DNA of 64,000 nucleotides from Chryseobacterium sp. MEBOG06 (GCF_021869765.1 NZ_CP084580.1:4154001-4218000); one strand, 5' to 3'. Counted from the first letter of the stretch, positions 42,821 through 51,860 are shown. The notes: generated from the letters alone by a model not told the origin. A program made the numbers and translations.

Positions 42821-43534
42821 ATGGATTTTATAAAAAATAATCTGGCCAATGCCTTGACCCTTGCTAATTTATTTGCAGGATGTGTGGGTGCAATACACCT
42901 TATTTTAGGAGATTATCAGACTACGGCGATCTGCCTTGTTCTGTCTTCTGTCTTTGATTTTTTTGACGGTTTTGTAGCCAGAGCTTTAAAATCAAATTCC
43001 AACCTTGGGCTTCAGCTTGATTCTCTTGCTGATATGGTGAGCTTCGGATTAATTCCCGGACTTGTCATGTACAAAGCACTTGAACCATTTGGCAGTGACT
43101 TATCAGGACTTCATCTTCCGTTTGAAATTAAATATTTCGGGTTAGTAGTGACTACATTCTCTTGTTTAAGACTCGCAATTTTTAACCTTGATGAGGAACA
43201 GCGTTATTATTTTAAAGGACTGAATACACCTACCAATACAGTTCTTCTTTTCGGATTGTATTATGCTTTCAAAGAAACCGGAGCCTTCAGCTTTTTATTT
43301 GACAGCGAATTGCTGCTGATTCTGCTTACTATTATTACCTCATGGCTTCTGATCAGCCCTGTCAAAATGATGGCAATGAAGTTTAAATCCAAGCAATTAA
43401 AAGACAATTATCCAAAAATAGTACTGCTTGTTGGCGGTATTGCCATTCTTGCTCTATTTCAGATTGTAGGAATTCCGATGCTTGTTATTTATTATATATT
43501 CGTATCAATGATATTTCAGGGACAGTTGAAATAG
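42821..43534 (+). CDS. pssA: CDP-diacylglycerol-serine O-phosphatidyltransferase
   Basis: A 237-residue membrane enzyme with about seven hydrophobic segments. The CDP-alcohol phosphotransferase motif D-x2-D-G-x2-A-R-x8-G-x3-D-x3-D is intact in FDFFDGFVARALKSNSNLGL followed by QLDSLADMV. ITSWLLISPVKMMAMKFKSK fits the PssA C-terminus. It makes phosphatidylserine, the precursor of phosphatidylethanolamine. The start at ATG 42821 gives the family N-terminus MDFIKNNLANALTLANLFAG. It is divergent from the LTA-synthase-like gene. Confidence 0.93.
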   Translation: MDFIKNNLANALTLANLFAGCVGAIHLILGDYQTTAICLVLSSVFDFFDGFVARALKSNSNLGLQLDSLADMVSFGLIPGLVMYKALEPFGSDLSGLHLPFEIKYFGLVVTTFSCLRLAIFNLDEEQRYYFKGLNTPTNTVLLFGLYYAFKETGAFSFLFDSELLLILLTIITSWLLISPVKMMAMKFKSKQLKDNYPKIVLLVGGIAILALFQIVGIPMLVIYYIFVSMIFQGQLK

Positions 43535-43619
43535 AAATTATATAAACTCTTCAGAGATATTGGTGAATGCATTATCTCATTTTTCGAATAAACACATTTT
43601 CAAATTATTAATTATCAAC

Positions 43620-44384
43620 ATGAATTTAAAACTCTATAAACCACTTTGTATTTTCGATCTTGAAACAACCGGAACAAACATCGGAAAAGACAGAATTGTT
43701 GAAATCTGTATTTTAAAGGTAAATCCTGATGCTTCCAGAGAAAGCAAGACATGGCGTATCAATCCTGAAATGTCTATTCCCAAAGAAAGCAGTGAGATCC
43801 ACGGAATTTATGATGAAGATGTAAAAGATGCTCCTACTTTCAGGGATATTGCCTCTAAGGTAATGGATATGATTTCGGGAAGTGATCTTGGTGGTTTTAA
43901 TTCCAACAGATTTGATGTTCCGCTTTTAGCTGAAGAACTTTTAAGAGTAGGAATGGATTTTGATCTAAGTAAGTTCAGATTGGTGGATGCGCAAACTATT
44001 TTCCATAAGAAAGAGCCTAGAAATCTTGGGGCCGCTTATCAGTTTTATTGTGGAAAAACATTGGAAAATGCACATTCAGCAGAAGCTGATGTAATGGCAA
44101 CGTTTGAAGTACTGGATGCACAGGTAGGAAAATATGAAGATATTCCTAACGAAATTGCGCCATTAAGTGAGTTCACTTTCCATAATAAAAATGCTGACCT
44201 TGCAGGATTTATCGGGTATAATGATAAAATGGAAGAGGTTTTCAATTTTGGAAAGTATAAAGGTCAGGGGGTAAAAGCGGTATTCCAAAAAGATTTGGGT
44301 TACTTCGGGTGGCTTCAGAATGCTGATTTCCCTTTGTACACGAAGAAAGTATTTACAAAGATTCAATTGACCGGTAAATTTTAA
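43620..44384 (+). CDS. DEDDh 3'-5' exonuclease (DnaQ/epsilon-like)
   Basis: A 254-residue protein from ATG 43620 (MNLKLYKPLCIFDLETTG). Exo I (FDLETTGTN), Exo II (GGFNSNRFDVPLLAEEL) and Exo III (NAHSAEADVMATFEV, with His and Asp) carry all five DEDDh residues. A C-terminal ~60-residue domain (FNFGKYKGQGVKAVFQKD, GYFGWLQNADFP) is the DUF3820-type extension found with such exonucleases. It degrades single-stranded 3' ends in repair or proofreading. It overlaps no gene; the DUF2007 gene follows after 3 bp. Confidence 0.92.
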   Translation: MNLKLYKPLCIFDLETTGTNIGKDRIVEICILKVNPDASRESKTWRINPEMSIPKESSEIHGIYDEDVKDAPTFRDIASKVMDMISGSDLGGFNSNRFDVPLLAEELLRVGMDFDLSKFRLVDAQTIFHKKEPRNLGAAYQFYCGKTLENAHSAEADVMATFEVLDAQVGKYEDIPNEIAPLSEFTFHNKNADLAGFIGYNDKMEEVFNFGKYKGQGVKAVFQKDLGYFGWLQNADFPLYTKKVFTKIQLTGKF

Positions 44385-44387
44385 AAG

Positions 44388-44789
44388 ATGTCTGAACTGA
44401 TTCGTTTTAAGTTTTATGAAACTGCCCTTGAAGCCAACAGGGACAAACAGATATTGGCTGAAAACGGAATCAACAGCTTTATTGCCAATGAACAGCTGAT
44501 CCAGTCTGACTGGCTGCTTTCGCAAGCTGTAGGAGGAATTCAGCTGCAGGTTTTTGAGGAGGATGTGGAAAAAGCCAATCTGGCCCTCCAGAACTATAAA
44601 GACAATGAGCAATATTCATTGGAAGTGGAACACACCATTGAGGATCCGGAGTTTGATTTTGTATGCCCGAAATGTGGTTCCAATCATATTTACAGGGATG
44701 ACAAAGCTACCAGTTTCTTTGGTATTTCATTTCTGACGAGTCATAAGTTTATCTGCTATTATTGCGGAAATGAATTTAATCATTCATAA
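44388..44789 (+). CDS. DUF2007 domain protein with C-terminal zinc ribbon
   Basis: A 133-residue protein. Residues ~4-70 (IRFKFYETALEANRDKQILA, ENGINSFIANEQLI, GIQLQVFEEDVEKANLAL) form the DUF2007 putative signal-transducing domain. Residues ~92-130 have CPKCGSNHIYR ... CYYCGNEF, a zinc ribbon. Co-transcribed with the exonuclease, 3 bp apart. Function unknown; this domain pair is a common Bacteroidota arrangement. Confidence 0.88.
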   Translation: MSELIRFKFYETALEANRDKQILAENGINSFIANEQLIQSDWLLSQAVGGIQLQVFEEDVEKANLALQNYKDNEQYSLEVEHTIEDPEFDFVCPKCGSNHIYRDDKATSFFGISFLTSHKFICYYCGNEFNHS

Positions 44790-44844
44790 ACGTTAAGGTC
44801 CTTTTGGATGACTGGGTCTAAGAAATTTTAAGAATTATGACTTC

Positions 44845-44935
44845 AACCCCAGCCCCGATTGCAGCGGCATCCTTTTGTGCAACGCAGTGGAACAAAAGAT
44901 ATAGCGGAAAGCGGGAAATAGCTTCAAAAAAAGTA
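44845..44935. repeat. Conserved Flavobacteriia intergenic repeat element
   Basis: The stretch AACCCCAGCCCCGATTGCAG ... CTTTTGTGCAACGCAGTGGA ... GCGGGAAATAGCTTC is GC-richer than its surroundings and contains CTTTTGT/ACAAAAG arms that can form a hairpin (44871-44897). I recall near-identical sequence in intergenic regions of many Flavobacteriia genomes, often mis-called as ORFs whose minus-strand translation includes FHCVAQKDAAAIGAGVEV. It is probably a dispersed repeat or structured RNA, not a gene. Confidence 0.65.
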
Positions 44936-44985
44936 ATTAAATTTGCAAGATTCGTTTGTTTCTTGCCATGATATAAATAAGAAAT

Positions 44986-45591
44986 ATGAAAATAATCTGT
45001 ATAGGACGAAACTACAGTGAGCACGCAAAAGAATTAGGAAATGAAATTCCTGAAAATCCTGTTATTTTCATGAAACCGGACACAGCGGTTTTAAAAGGGA
45101 ATGATTTTTATATTCCGGAATTTTCAAATGACATCCACTATGAACTGGAAGTAGTATTGAAAGTATCAAAAGGAGGAAAGTATATTCAGAAAGACACAGC
45201 TCATAAGCATTATGAGGAGCTTAGTCTGGGAATAGATTTCACCGCAAGAGATCTGCAGAGTGAGCTGAAATCAAAAGGGCTTCCATGGGAACTTGCCAAA
45301 GGCTTTGACGGCTCTGCGGTTGTAGGCAATTTCTTTAAAAAAGAAAACTACAATGCTGAAAATATTCATTTTTCATTGTTGAAAAACAAAGAAAAGGTAC
45401 AGGATGGCAATACAAAAGATATGTTATTTCATTTCGATGACATCATCGCATTTGCTTCTCAGTATTTCACACTAAGAGTAGGTGATCTTATTTTTACAGG
45501 AACTCCAAAAGGGGTTGGAAAAGTGGAAGAAAATGACATTCTTGAAGCTTATCTTGAAGAAGAAAAAATCCTTGATGTCCGAATATTATAA
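44986..45591 (+). CDS. Fumarylacetoacetate hydrolase (FAH) family protein
   Basis: A 201-residue protein: MKIICIGRNYSEHAKELGNE, VIFMKPDTAVLKGNDFYIPE, then the metal-binding HYELEVVLKV (Glu-x-Glu), LGIDFTARDLQSELKSKGLP (Asp) and GDLIFTGTPKGVGKVEENDI. It matches short FAH-family hydrolases (acylpyruvase or oxaloacetate-decarboxylase-like). A TAAATTTG box (44938-44945) lies 40 bp upstream at the edge of the intergenic repeat. The substrate is not determinable. Confidence 0.92.
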   Translation: MKIICIGRNYSEHAKELGNEIPENPVIFMKPDTAVLKGNDFYIPEFSNDIHYELEVVLKVSKGGKYIQKDTAHKHYEELSLGIDFTARDLQSELKSKGLPWELAKGFDGSAVVGNFFKKENYNAENIHFSLLKNKEKVQDGNTKDMLFHFDDIIAFASQYFTLRVGDLIFTGTPKGVGKVEENDILEAYLEEEKILDVRIL

Positions 45592-45640
45592 GTTATTAAC
45601 ATAAAAGTCCAACAATTTTTTCATATCTTTAGGTAACAAA

Positions 45641-46087
45641 ATGAAGGTTATGATAAATATTGTGTTGCCCGTAGATTTTGGGGATAAAACAGAGCAATTG
45701 GTGGAAGGTGCCATAAAATTTGCAAAACAGCTCAACGGAAGAATTTATCTGATTCATGTAGCTCCATCAGATATCGGCTTTGCCATTGGGGATATGGGAT
45801 TTCAATATTTTCCGGAAGTAGAAGCGAACGAAATCAGAGAGGAGCTGGTTCAGCTGAATAAGATTGAACAAAGAATTATCACTCATAATATAGATTGTGA
45901 ACACCTGCTGAAACAGGGGCTTGCCAAAGACATTATTCTGGAGCATGCCGAAGCAAAAAATGCAGACTATATCGTCATGGGATCACACGGCAGAAGCGGA
46001 ATTTATGATGTATTTGTAGGAAGCCTTACAAAAGGGATTACAAAGAGTTCAAAAATCCCTGTGCTGGTATTACCCATCCACGAATAA
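45641..46087 (+). CDS. Universal stress protein (UspA family)
   Basis: A 148-residue protein: MINIVLPVDFGDKTEQLVEG (first strand and Asp), FAKQLNGRIYLIHVAPSDIG and the ATP-binding GSHGRSGIYDVFVGSLTKGI (G-x2-G-x9-G-S). The real start may be the second Met (45650, MINIVLPVD). It binds ATP and is linked to stress survival. 49 bp after the FAH gene, perhaps on the same transcript. Confidence 0.92.
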   Translation: MKVMINIVLPVDFGDKTEQLVEGAIKFAKQLNGRIYLIHVAPSDIGFAIGDMGFQYFPEVEANEIREELVQLNKIEQRIITHNIDCEHLLKQGLAKDIILEHAEAKNADYIVMGSHGRSGIYDVFVGSLTKGITKSSKIPVLVLPIHE

Positions 46088-46116
46088 ACAAAAGAAAATT
46101 TTAATCGTTAGTAATA

Positions 46117-46153
46117 AAAAAGCCGATCAAATAAATTATTTGATCGGCTTTTT
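46117..46153. terminator. Bidirectional terminator
   Basis: AAAAAGCCGATCAAATA (46117-46133), loop AAT, TATTTGATCGGCTTTTT (46137-46153): a perfect 17-bp stem between convergent genes. Confidence 0.95.
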
Positions 46154-46170
46154 ACTATATAACCAATTAA

Positions 46171-46404
46171 TTAACCTTCTTTTTTATAGATTTTCGGATC
46201 ATAGTAAGGGTTCTTACCTTCCGTAGGAGAATAATAGTCTTTATCTTTGTCTCCACCTAGTTTTGCCACTAATACGTAGCACCAGTATGTAAACAATACA
46301 CAACAAACGGTAAATAGAATCCAGTTTAACACATTTCCAAAGGTATCATAGAAACCAAAAGACCATTTGAAAACTTTGCTTAAGAATAGAAAGAAAGACG
46401 TCAT
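46171..46404 (-). CDS. DUF6341 family small membrane protein
   Basis: A 77-residue protein with one strong TM segment (LNWILFTVCCVLFTYWCYVL) preceded by an amphipathic start (MTSFFLFLSKVFKWSFGFYD) and followed by a polar tail (DKDKDYYSPTEGKNPYYDPK). Size and the W-G-F-Y-D start match the Flavobacteriia DUF6341 family, which usually neighbours DUF6427, as here (42 bp, divergent). Its function is unknown. Confidence 0.75.
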   Translation of the reverse strand: MTSFFLFLSKVFKWSFGFYDTFGNVLNWILFTVCCVLFTYWCYVLVAKLGGDKDKDYYSPTEGKNPYYDPKIYKKEG

Positions 46405-46422
46405 TATTTTCCTTTTTTAAAT

Positions 46423-46440
46423 TAACTTTGTACAAATTTA
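46423..46440. promoter_or_regulatory. Back-to-back -7 boxes for DUF6427 and DUF6341
   Basis: TAACTTTG (46423-46430, plus) and TAAATTTG (minus, 46440-46433) are separated by 2 bp and point past each other. The two promoters must compete for the same DNA; the predicted starts fall inside each other's box. Confidence 0.55.
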
Positions 46441-46446
46441 TAAAAA

Positions 46447-47352
46447 ATGTTTAAATTACTTTCAAAAGAAAGCAATATTTTTTCAATTCCTGTTTATATT
46501 GGTTTTCTTCTATTAGTAGTAATAATATTTAACATACTGAATTTCAACACTTATGAAGCAATTATTGCCGGAATTACTTTTCTGGGAATTGCTTTGGGAT
46601 ATTTTGGTTTTCACAGTATTGCACTTAATTATCAGACGCATCTGCCCTTATTCTTATATTCTTTTTTCATTTTTGGGCTTTATCCCGGGAATCTTGATAT
46701 AGGAATCGCGGTTTCGCTGCTTACGAATTCCTTTCTTATGCTTCTCCTGACCAGTGCAGATGAAGACATCAGAAAAAAATCTTATGTACTGGTTGGAGCC
46801 ATTGTTGCGCTGAATTTTATTTTCCTGCCCACTACATGGCCCATGGCTGTTTTTGTGATCATTCACGTGATTGCTACTTCTGCCAAAATAGGTTTGAATA
46901 TTTTCAGATTTCTTTTGGGTATTGTAATGATTACATTCAGTTATTTTTCTGTGATGTACTTCGTTCAGTTCACCTCATGGAATATAGATTACTTCCCATT
47001 TGGGAAAATAAAGCCAATCACTGATTATACAGAATTGCTTCCTCTGATCCCTGTGACACTGATGCTTATTTATGCAGTATATGACCACTTTTCGAACTAT
47101 AACAAAAAAAGCCCGATAAGCAGATATAAATATACTTTCCTGCTTGTTTTCTCTTTAGCTCAGCTTGTTACCATCATCCTGTATATGAATACTACTTATG
47201 AATATTTGCTGCTTCTGGCATTTCCTTCAAGTATTATTCTGAGCAGAATGATGAGATTTTTACCGAAATACTGGATGCAGGAGGTAAGCTTATGGCTTAT
47301 AATTATTAGTTTACTGACCTTTAAAGCAGGTACAGTTTTTGATTTATTTTAA
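46447..47352 (+). CDS. DUF6427 family membrane protein
   Basis: A 301-residue protein with about nine hydrophobic segments (IPVYIGFLLLVVIIFNILNF; TYEAIIAGITFLGIALGYFG; PLFLYSFFIFGLYPGNLDIG; STWPMAVFVII...). Its tail LPKYWMQEVSLWLIIISLL is typical of DUF6427. It is found beside DUF6341 and DUF3109 in Flavobacteriia. The role is unknown; possibly a transporter or envelope protein. The DUF3109 gene starts 6 bp after its stop. Confidence 0.8.
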   Translation: MFKLLSKESNIFSIPVYIGFLLLVVIIFNILNFNTYEAIIAGITFLGIALGYFGFHSIALNYQTHLPLFLYSFFIFGLYPGNLDIGIAVSLLTNSFLMLLLTSADEDIRKKSYVLVGAIVALNFIFLPTTWPMAVFVIIHVIATSAKIGLNIFRFLLGIVMITFSYFSVMYFVQFTSWNIDYFPFGKIKPITDYTELLPLIPVTLMLIYAVYDHFSNYNKKSPISRYKYTFLLVFSLAQLVTIILYMNTTYEYLLLLAFPSSIILSRMMRFLPKYWMQEVSLWLIIISLLTFKAGTVFDLF

Positions 47353-47358
47353 AAAATT

Positions 47359-47943
47359 ATGATTCAGATAGACGATAAATTGATTTCTGAGGAAATTTTT
47401 TCCGAAGAATTTGTTTGCAACCTTACCAAGTGTAAAGGTGCATGTTGTGTGGAAGGAGATGTAGGAGCTCCGTTGGACAAAGACGAGCTTGAAATATTGG
47501 ACAGTATTTTTGATAAAATAAAGCCTTACCTGACTAAGGAAGGTGTGAAAGCCCTTGAAGAACAGGGAACATGGACTACTGATCCACACGACGGAATGTA
47601 TGTTACTCCTATGGTGGAGGACCGTGAATGTGCTTATGTAACCTTTGATGAAAAGGGAATTACAAAATGTGGCATTGAAAAAGCGTATGAAGATGGTGCT
47701 GTAGACTGGCAAAAGCCTATTTCATGCCATTTATACCCTATTCGTGTTACAGAATATTCTGCATTTACCGCTTTGAATTATCATGAATGGAATGTATGCA
47801 GTGATGCCTGTACACTAGGGAAAGAACTTCAGGTTCCTGTTTATAAGTTTTTGAAAACTCCGCTGACCAGAAAATACGGAGAAGATTTCTATGCCGTTCT
47901 AAGCGAAGCTGCTGATGAGTGGAAAAAAGAATATGGTTCTTAG
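47359..47943 (+). CDS. DUF3109 family Cys-rich protein
   Basis: A 194-residue protein: CNLTKCKGACCVEGDVGAPL (Cys cluster CxxxxCxGxCC) near residues 19-34, then DRECAYVTFDEKGITKCGIE, PISCHLYPIRV and NVCSDACTLGKELQVPVYKF. The conserved cysteines are laid out as in the zinc/iron-chelating YkgJ-like group (DUF3109). It probably binds a metal centre. It follows DUF6427 by 6 bp in the same unit. Confidence 0.9.
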   Translation: MIQIDDKLISEEIFSEEFVCNLTKCKGACCVEGDVGAPLDKDELEILDSIFDKIKPYLTKEGVKALEEQGTWTTDPHDGMYVTPMVEDRECAYVTFDEKGITKCGIEKAYEDGAVDWQKPISCHLYPIRVTEYSAFTALNYHEWNVCSDACTLGKELQVPVYKFLKTPLTRKYGEDFYAVLSEAADEWKKEYGS

Positions 47944-47950
47944 AAAATAT

Positions 47951-47978
47951 AAAAACCGCAGATGGATCTGCGGTTTTT
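47951..47978. terminator. Bidirectional terminator
   Basis: AAAAACCGCAGAT (47951-47963), loop GG, ATCTGCGGTTTTT (47966-47978): a perfect 13-bp stem between convergent genes. Confidence 0.92.
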
Positions 47979-47995
47979 ATATTATAGAAAAAGGA

Positions 47996-50857
47996 TTAGT
48001 TGGCTGCTCCTGATTTTACATTGACTGCTTCAACTTTAGTTTCTTCTTTTTTAGCTTTTTCCCATCCATCTTCCGGCATCAGCATAGCCACCATTTTACC
48101 TTTAGAAAGATACTTTTTAGCAACATCCTGAAGGTCTTTTACAGTAAGCGCCTTTACTTTATCCTGATAGTTCAGAATTTCGTATTTGTCACTTCCGTCC
48201 AATTGATTTTTAACAAGGGCATTCATCCAGAACATATTATCTTTAAGTTCTGTTTTATTGTCATTGTACTCTCCTTCTTTATACTTATCCAGGTCTTTCT
48301 GTTCCGGACCTTTATCAATCAGTTTCTGAACTTCGGTAATAGCGCTTTTTGTCAGCTTCTCAGCATTTTCCGGACCACAAGGAAAACTAATGCTGAAACT
48401 GTAAGAACTGTAAGGTATTTTAACCATTCCTCCTCTTGCACCACCTCCGTAGATACCACTTTCATCTTCTCTTAGCTTTTCTATAACCTTAATGGTAGCC
48501 ACTTCTCCAAGAGCGGATAAAGCCAGTGCTTCTTTTTCATTATAAGGAGCCTCTCCGGTATAGGTGATTGATACCATACTTTTAGGGTCTTTTCCTTTTT
48601 TATACACTTTCGTATAATCTCCGGTCAGAGGTCTGTATCCCGTGTCTTTGAATGTGGATGTTTTTCCTGATGAAGGAAGGCTTGCAATATATTGCAAAAC
48701 TTCATTTTTAAATTTCGTCTCATCAATGTTCCCTACGAAGTAGAACTGGAAATTCCCTGCATTGGCAAACTTTTCTTTATAAATGTCATATGCTTTTTTA
48801 TAATCTGTATTTGCCCAATCTTTCTCCATTGGGAAAAGACCGATGAATCTAGGATTTTTCTGATTGATGAATTTAGCATGTTCGTTTGAAAAATAAGCCT
48901 GTGGATTAGACAACAGGTTGCTCAACATTGCAGATTGCTTGTCTTTGAAAGCATTAAATGAAGCCGGATTGTAGTTTAGACTTGTAAAATAAGCATACAT
49001 AAGCTCCATAGCTGTTCCTAAATCCTTCTGAGCTGTTCTGCCGGAAACACCTTCAAAAAGAGGTGTAATCATGGGGTTCACACTTACCTGCTTTCCTGCA
49101 AGATAGTTTGTAAGATCAGCTTTTGAAAAACCTCCTACCCCTGCCTCTGATAATGCAGAGAACGCAAACTGTGTTTTGTTATAGTCAGCATCCGGAATAA
49201 TTGAATTTCCTCCTAAGCTTCTTGCCGTAAACACAATTTCATCATCTTTAAAATCTGTCTTTTTGAAAGTTACTTTAGCACCGTTACTCAGTGTCCAGGT
49301 GGTAGTTCCTAATTTGGCATCTGTTTCAGTTTTTGTAATTTTACCTTCAGATTTGAATGGCTTTACTAAGTTTTTGATGGCAGCTTTTTCTTCATAAGGC
49401 TTAAGGTCTGCCATCTTCACCGTTTCAAAAGTATTCAGAACCATCGCTTCTGTCGGCATCGTAACATTATCTTTCTTAGGACCCGTCATCACGATTACTC
49501 TGCTATCATCTTTCACCATTTTCTTAATGACATCATTGGTTTGTGCAAGGGTAACATTGGGAAGGAAAGATTTAGTGTCTTCATATTCCCAGGTAATTCC
49601 AGGCATAGGCTCCTGCTCCAGGAAGTTTCTTACATACTCATCCACCAGCATACCGCTTTCTGTTTTATCTCTGTTGTTATAAGATCTTTCAAGATTGGAA
49701 AGAACCTGAGATTTTGCCCTGTCTAATTCAGACTGTGTAAATCCGAATCTTTTTGCTCTTTCCACTTCTTCCAGCAGCACCTTCAATCCGTTTAGCTGAT
49801 TTCCATCTTTCACCATGGCAAATCCCTGGAAAGCCTCTTTGCTTCTTGCATAAGTTCCTCCATGATACACTGATCCGAAAGTAAAAGGCGGATTAGTAGA
49901 ATTGATCAGTTCTCTCAATCTGTTATTTAACATTGTCGTAGAAAGGTTTTCTACAAGACTTTGATTGTACTGCTCAACTGTTACATCCGGTTTATACGCT
50001 TCAGCATCTTTCATGATAAACTGCACCATAGAGCTGGTAGCATCAGGATCTGTTTCAATAGCTACTAATGTCTCTTTATGATTAGGTAAATCAAACGATT
50101 TTCTTTCTCTAGGATTTGAAGGGTTTTTATATTTGCTGAAGTTATCTTTGATCTTCTTTTCAACATCATCTACATTGATATCTCCTACTACCACAATTGC
50201 CATAAGATCCGGTCTGTACCAATCCTGATGGAATTTTCTGATCACGTCCGGCTTGAAGTTTTCAAGAACTTCTTTTTTACCGATTGGAAGCCTGTCGGCG
50301 TACTGAGATTTATATAAAAGTTTCGGTAGATATTTATCCATCATTCTCTTGTCTGGCCCAAGACCCAATCTTAGCTCTTCCAGTACAACTCCTCTTTCTT
50401 TATTGATCTGCTCATCAGAAAGTGTCGCATTAAATGCCCAATCTTCCATTACTTTAAGTCCGGCATCTAAATTCCCCGGTTTATCCAACGGCACAGGAAG
50501 CATATATACGGTTTCATCAAAGCTGGTATAAGCGTTAAGGTGCTGTCCGAATTTCACTCCGATAGACTGTAGAAAGTCTACAAGTTTATTATCCGGAAAA
50601 TTTTTGGTTCCATTAAAGTTCATGTGCTCCATAAAGTGAGCCAATCCTCTTTGATTCTCGTCTTCCAGAATAGATCCGGCATTGATAGCCAGACGGAAAT
50701 CTACTTTCTTTTCAGGTAATGTGTTTTTTTTAATATAATACTTCATACCATTGGAAAGAGTCCCGGTCCTTACAGAAGGATCCATAGGAATATTCTGTCC
50801 AAAGGTATTTGAGGACATCAAAAAGATGACCGCAAAGGAAAATAATGTTTTTTTCAT
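47996..50857 (-). CDS. M16 family zinc metallopeptidase (pitrilysin type, two-domain)
   Basis: A 953-residue protein. Signal peptide MKKTLFSFAVIFLMSSNTFG, then the inverted zinc motif HxxEH in GLAHFMEHMNFNG (His74, Glu77, His78). The first M16 pair occupies ~30-480 and a second, catalytically degenerate pair ~510-940. It degrades peptides in the periplasm. It lies downstream of the LolA-like gene on the same strand but with a terminator between, so it is probably a separate transcript. Confidence 0.93.
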   Translation of the reverse strand: MKKTLFSFAVIFLMSSNTFGQNIPMDPSVRTGTLSNGMKYYIKKNTLPEKKVDFRLAINAGSILEDENQRGLAHFMEHMNFNGTKNFPDNKLVDFLQSIGVKFGQHLNAYTSFDETVYMLPVPLDKPGNLDAGLKVMEDWAFNATLSDEQINKERGVVLEELRLGLGPDKRMMDKYLPKLLYKSQYADRLPIGKKEVLENFKPDVIRKFHQDWYRPDLMAIVVVGDINVDDVEKKIKDNFSKYKNPSNPRERKSFDLPNHKETLVAIETDPDATSSMVQFIMKDAEAYKPDVTVEQYNQSLVENLSTTMLNNRLRELINSTNPPFTFGSVYHGGTYARSKEAFQGFAMVKDGNQLNGLKVLLEEVERAKRFGFTQSELDRAKSQVLSNLERSYNNRDKTESGMLVDEYVRNFLEQEPMPGITWEYEDTKSFLPNVTLAQTNDVIKKMVKDDSRVIVMTGPKKDNVTMPTEAMVLNTFETVKMADLKPYEEKAAIKNLVKPFKSEGKITKTETDAKLGTTTWTLSNGAKVTFKKTDFKDDEIVFTARSLGGNSIIPDADYNKTQFAFSALSEAGVGGFSKADLTNYLAGKQVSVNPMITPLFEGVSGRTAQKDLGTAMELMYAYFTSLNYNPASFNAFKDKQSAMLSNLLSNPQAYFSNEHAKFINQKNPRFIGLFPMEKDWANTDYKKAYDIYKEKFANAGNFQFYFVGNIDETKFKNEVLQYIASLPSSGKTSTFKDTGYRPLTGDYTKVYKKGKDPKSMVSITYTGEAPYNEKEALALSALGEVATIKVIEKLREDESGIYGGGARGGMVKIPYSSYSFSISFPCGPENAEKLTKSAITEVQKLIDKGPEQKDLDKYKEGEYNDNKTELKDNMFWMNALVKNQLDGSDKYEILNYQDKVKALTVKDLQDVAKKYLSKGKMVAMLMPEDGWEKAKKEETKVEAVNVKSGAAN

Positions 50858-50967
50858 GTTATCCGATTTTATTTACCTGCTAAAAGTATTAATTATTCAC
50901 AAGCTGAAGAAATGTTTAAATTCATATTTGCGTTAAAATTGAGTTAAAACCACACAATAAAACAAAA

Positions 50968-50988
50968 AAACCGGGAAAATCCCGGTTT
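50968..50988 (-). terminator. Terminator after the LolA-like gene
   Basis: AAACCGGGA (50968-50976), loop AAA, TCCCGGTTT (50980-50988); on minus it is followed by TTTTGTTTT. Confidence 0.85.
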
Positions 50989-51010
50989 AAATATCATAGA
51001 AGAGTCATTC

Positions 51011-51697
51011 TTATTTAAAATCTGCGTCAGTTACTCCTGAATTAACAACAACTTTTGTTGTTTTAATATTCATTTTCTGCCCACCTCCTTCAGCATCTAC
51101 ATCTGCAGGAAACTGTATTCCGTCTACAGTCATGTAACTTTTAATCGTTGCACTTCCCTCTGCAGCTGCTGTCTTATACAAAAGTCCTGTTGCTGCATCG
51201 AAATAAAATTTACCTTTATCTGAAGCCAAAACGTTATAATCTTTTCCGTCCAGCTTTTCTACTGCCACACTTTTAAAATTAGCAGGATCAAAGGCTAAAG
51301 CATCTACAGGCTTTCCTTTTTTCAGTTCAGCCACTTTATCTGCAGGAATATCCATTTTATTTCCCATCTGGTCAAAGTATCCTTTTTCACCATCAAATAG
51401 CTGGATCATCTCTTTTCCCATTACGGACTGTACAGATTTGAATTTATTCCCTAATTTCTTAGTGGTCATTTTAATCTCCATTCCCTGCACACTTACAGTG
51501 TTATCAGTAATGATAGATTTTATGCCTTCTAATTTATCTTTTCCACCTGATGCTTTGAAGTAATTATCAATAACATCCTTAGGCGTTAGTTTTGATGTTA
51601 CAGCTTCTGTTTTTGCAGATACAGCTCCTTTTTTCTGAGCAGCTGCGGGAACAGAGAATAATACAGCACAGAAAAACGGAATGATGATCTTTTTCAT
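51011..51697 (-). CDS. Periplasmic LolA-like / outer-membrane lipoprotein-sorting-like protein
   Basis: A 228-residue exported protein: signal peptide MKKIIIPFFCAVLFSVPAAA, then DVIDNYFKASGGKDKLEGIK, GNKFKSVQSVMGKEMIQLFD and KGKFYFDAATGLLYKTAAAE. The alternating strand pattern is the LolA/LolB-like fold that binds lipid or lipoprotein acyl chains. In Bacteroidota such proteins are often encoded next to, or fused with, M16 peptidases, as suggested here by its position just upstream of the M16 gene. Confidence 0.75.
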   Translation of the reverse strand: MKKIIIPFFCAVLFSVPAAAQKKGAVSAKTEAVTSKLTPKDVIDNYFKASGGKDKLEGIKSIITDNTVSVQGMEIKMTTKKLGNKFKSVQSVMGKEMIQLFDGEKGYFDQMGNKMDIPADKVAELKKGKPVDALAFDPANFKSVAVEKLDGKDYNVLASDKGKFYFDAATGLLYKTAAAEGSATIKSYMTVDGIQFPADVDAEGGGQKMNIKTTKVVVNSGVTDADFK

Positions 51698-51860
51698 ATG
51701 TAATAAAATTTAGGAGGTAAATATAGGAATATTGCCGGACATACATTCATAAGGTAATCATAATTGATCCTTAATGAGTGATAAATAGCTGTGAAGAAAA
51801 TAGAAAATGAGGAAAAGAATATTTGTAAACCGGGAAAAAGGTTCTCAGAATAAACATAAA

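Noticed and set aside
43560..43619. Upstream start for the exonuclease gene
   Set aside because: The extra 20 residues are not family-like, and ATG 43620 directly precedes the conserved first strand.
44818..45024. 68-codon minus-strand frame
   Set aside because: It is the well-known false translation of the Flavobacteriia intergenic repeat and runs into the FAH gene.
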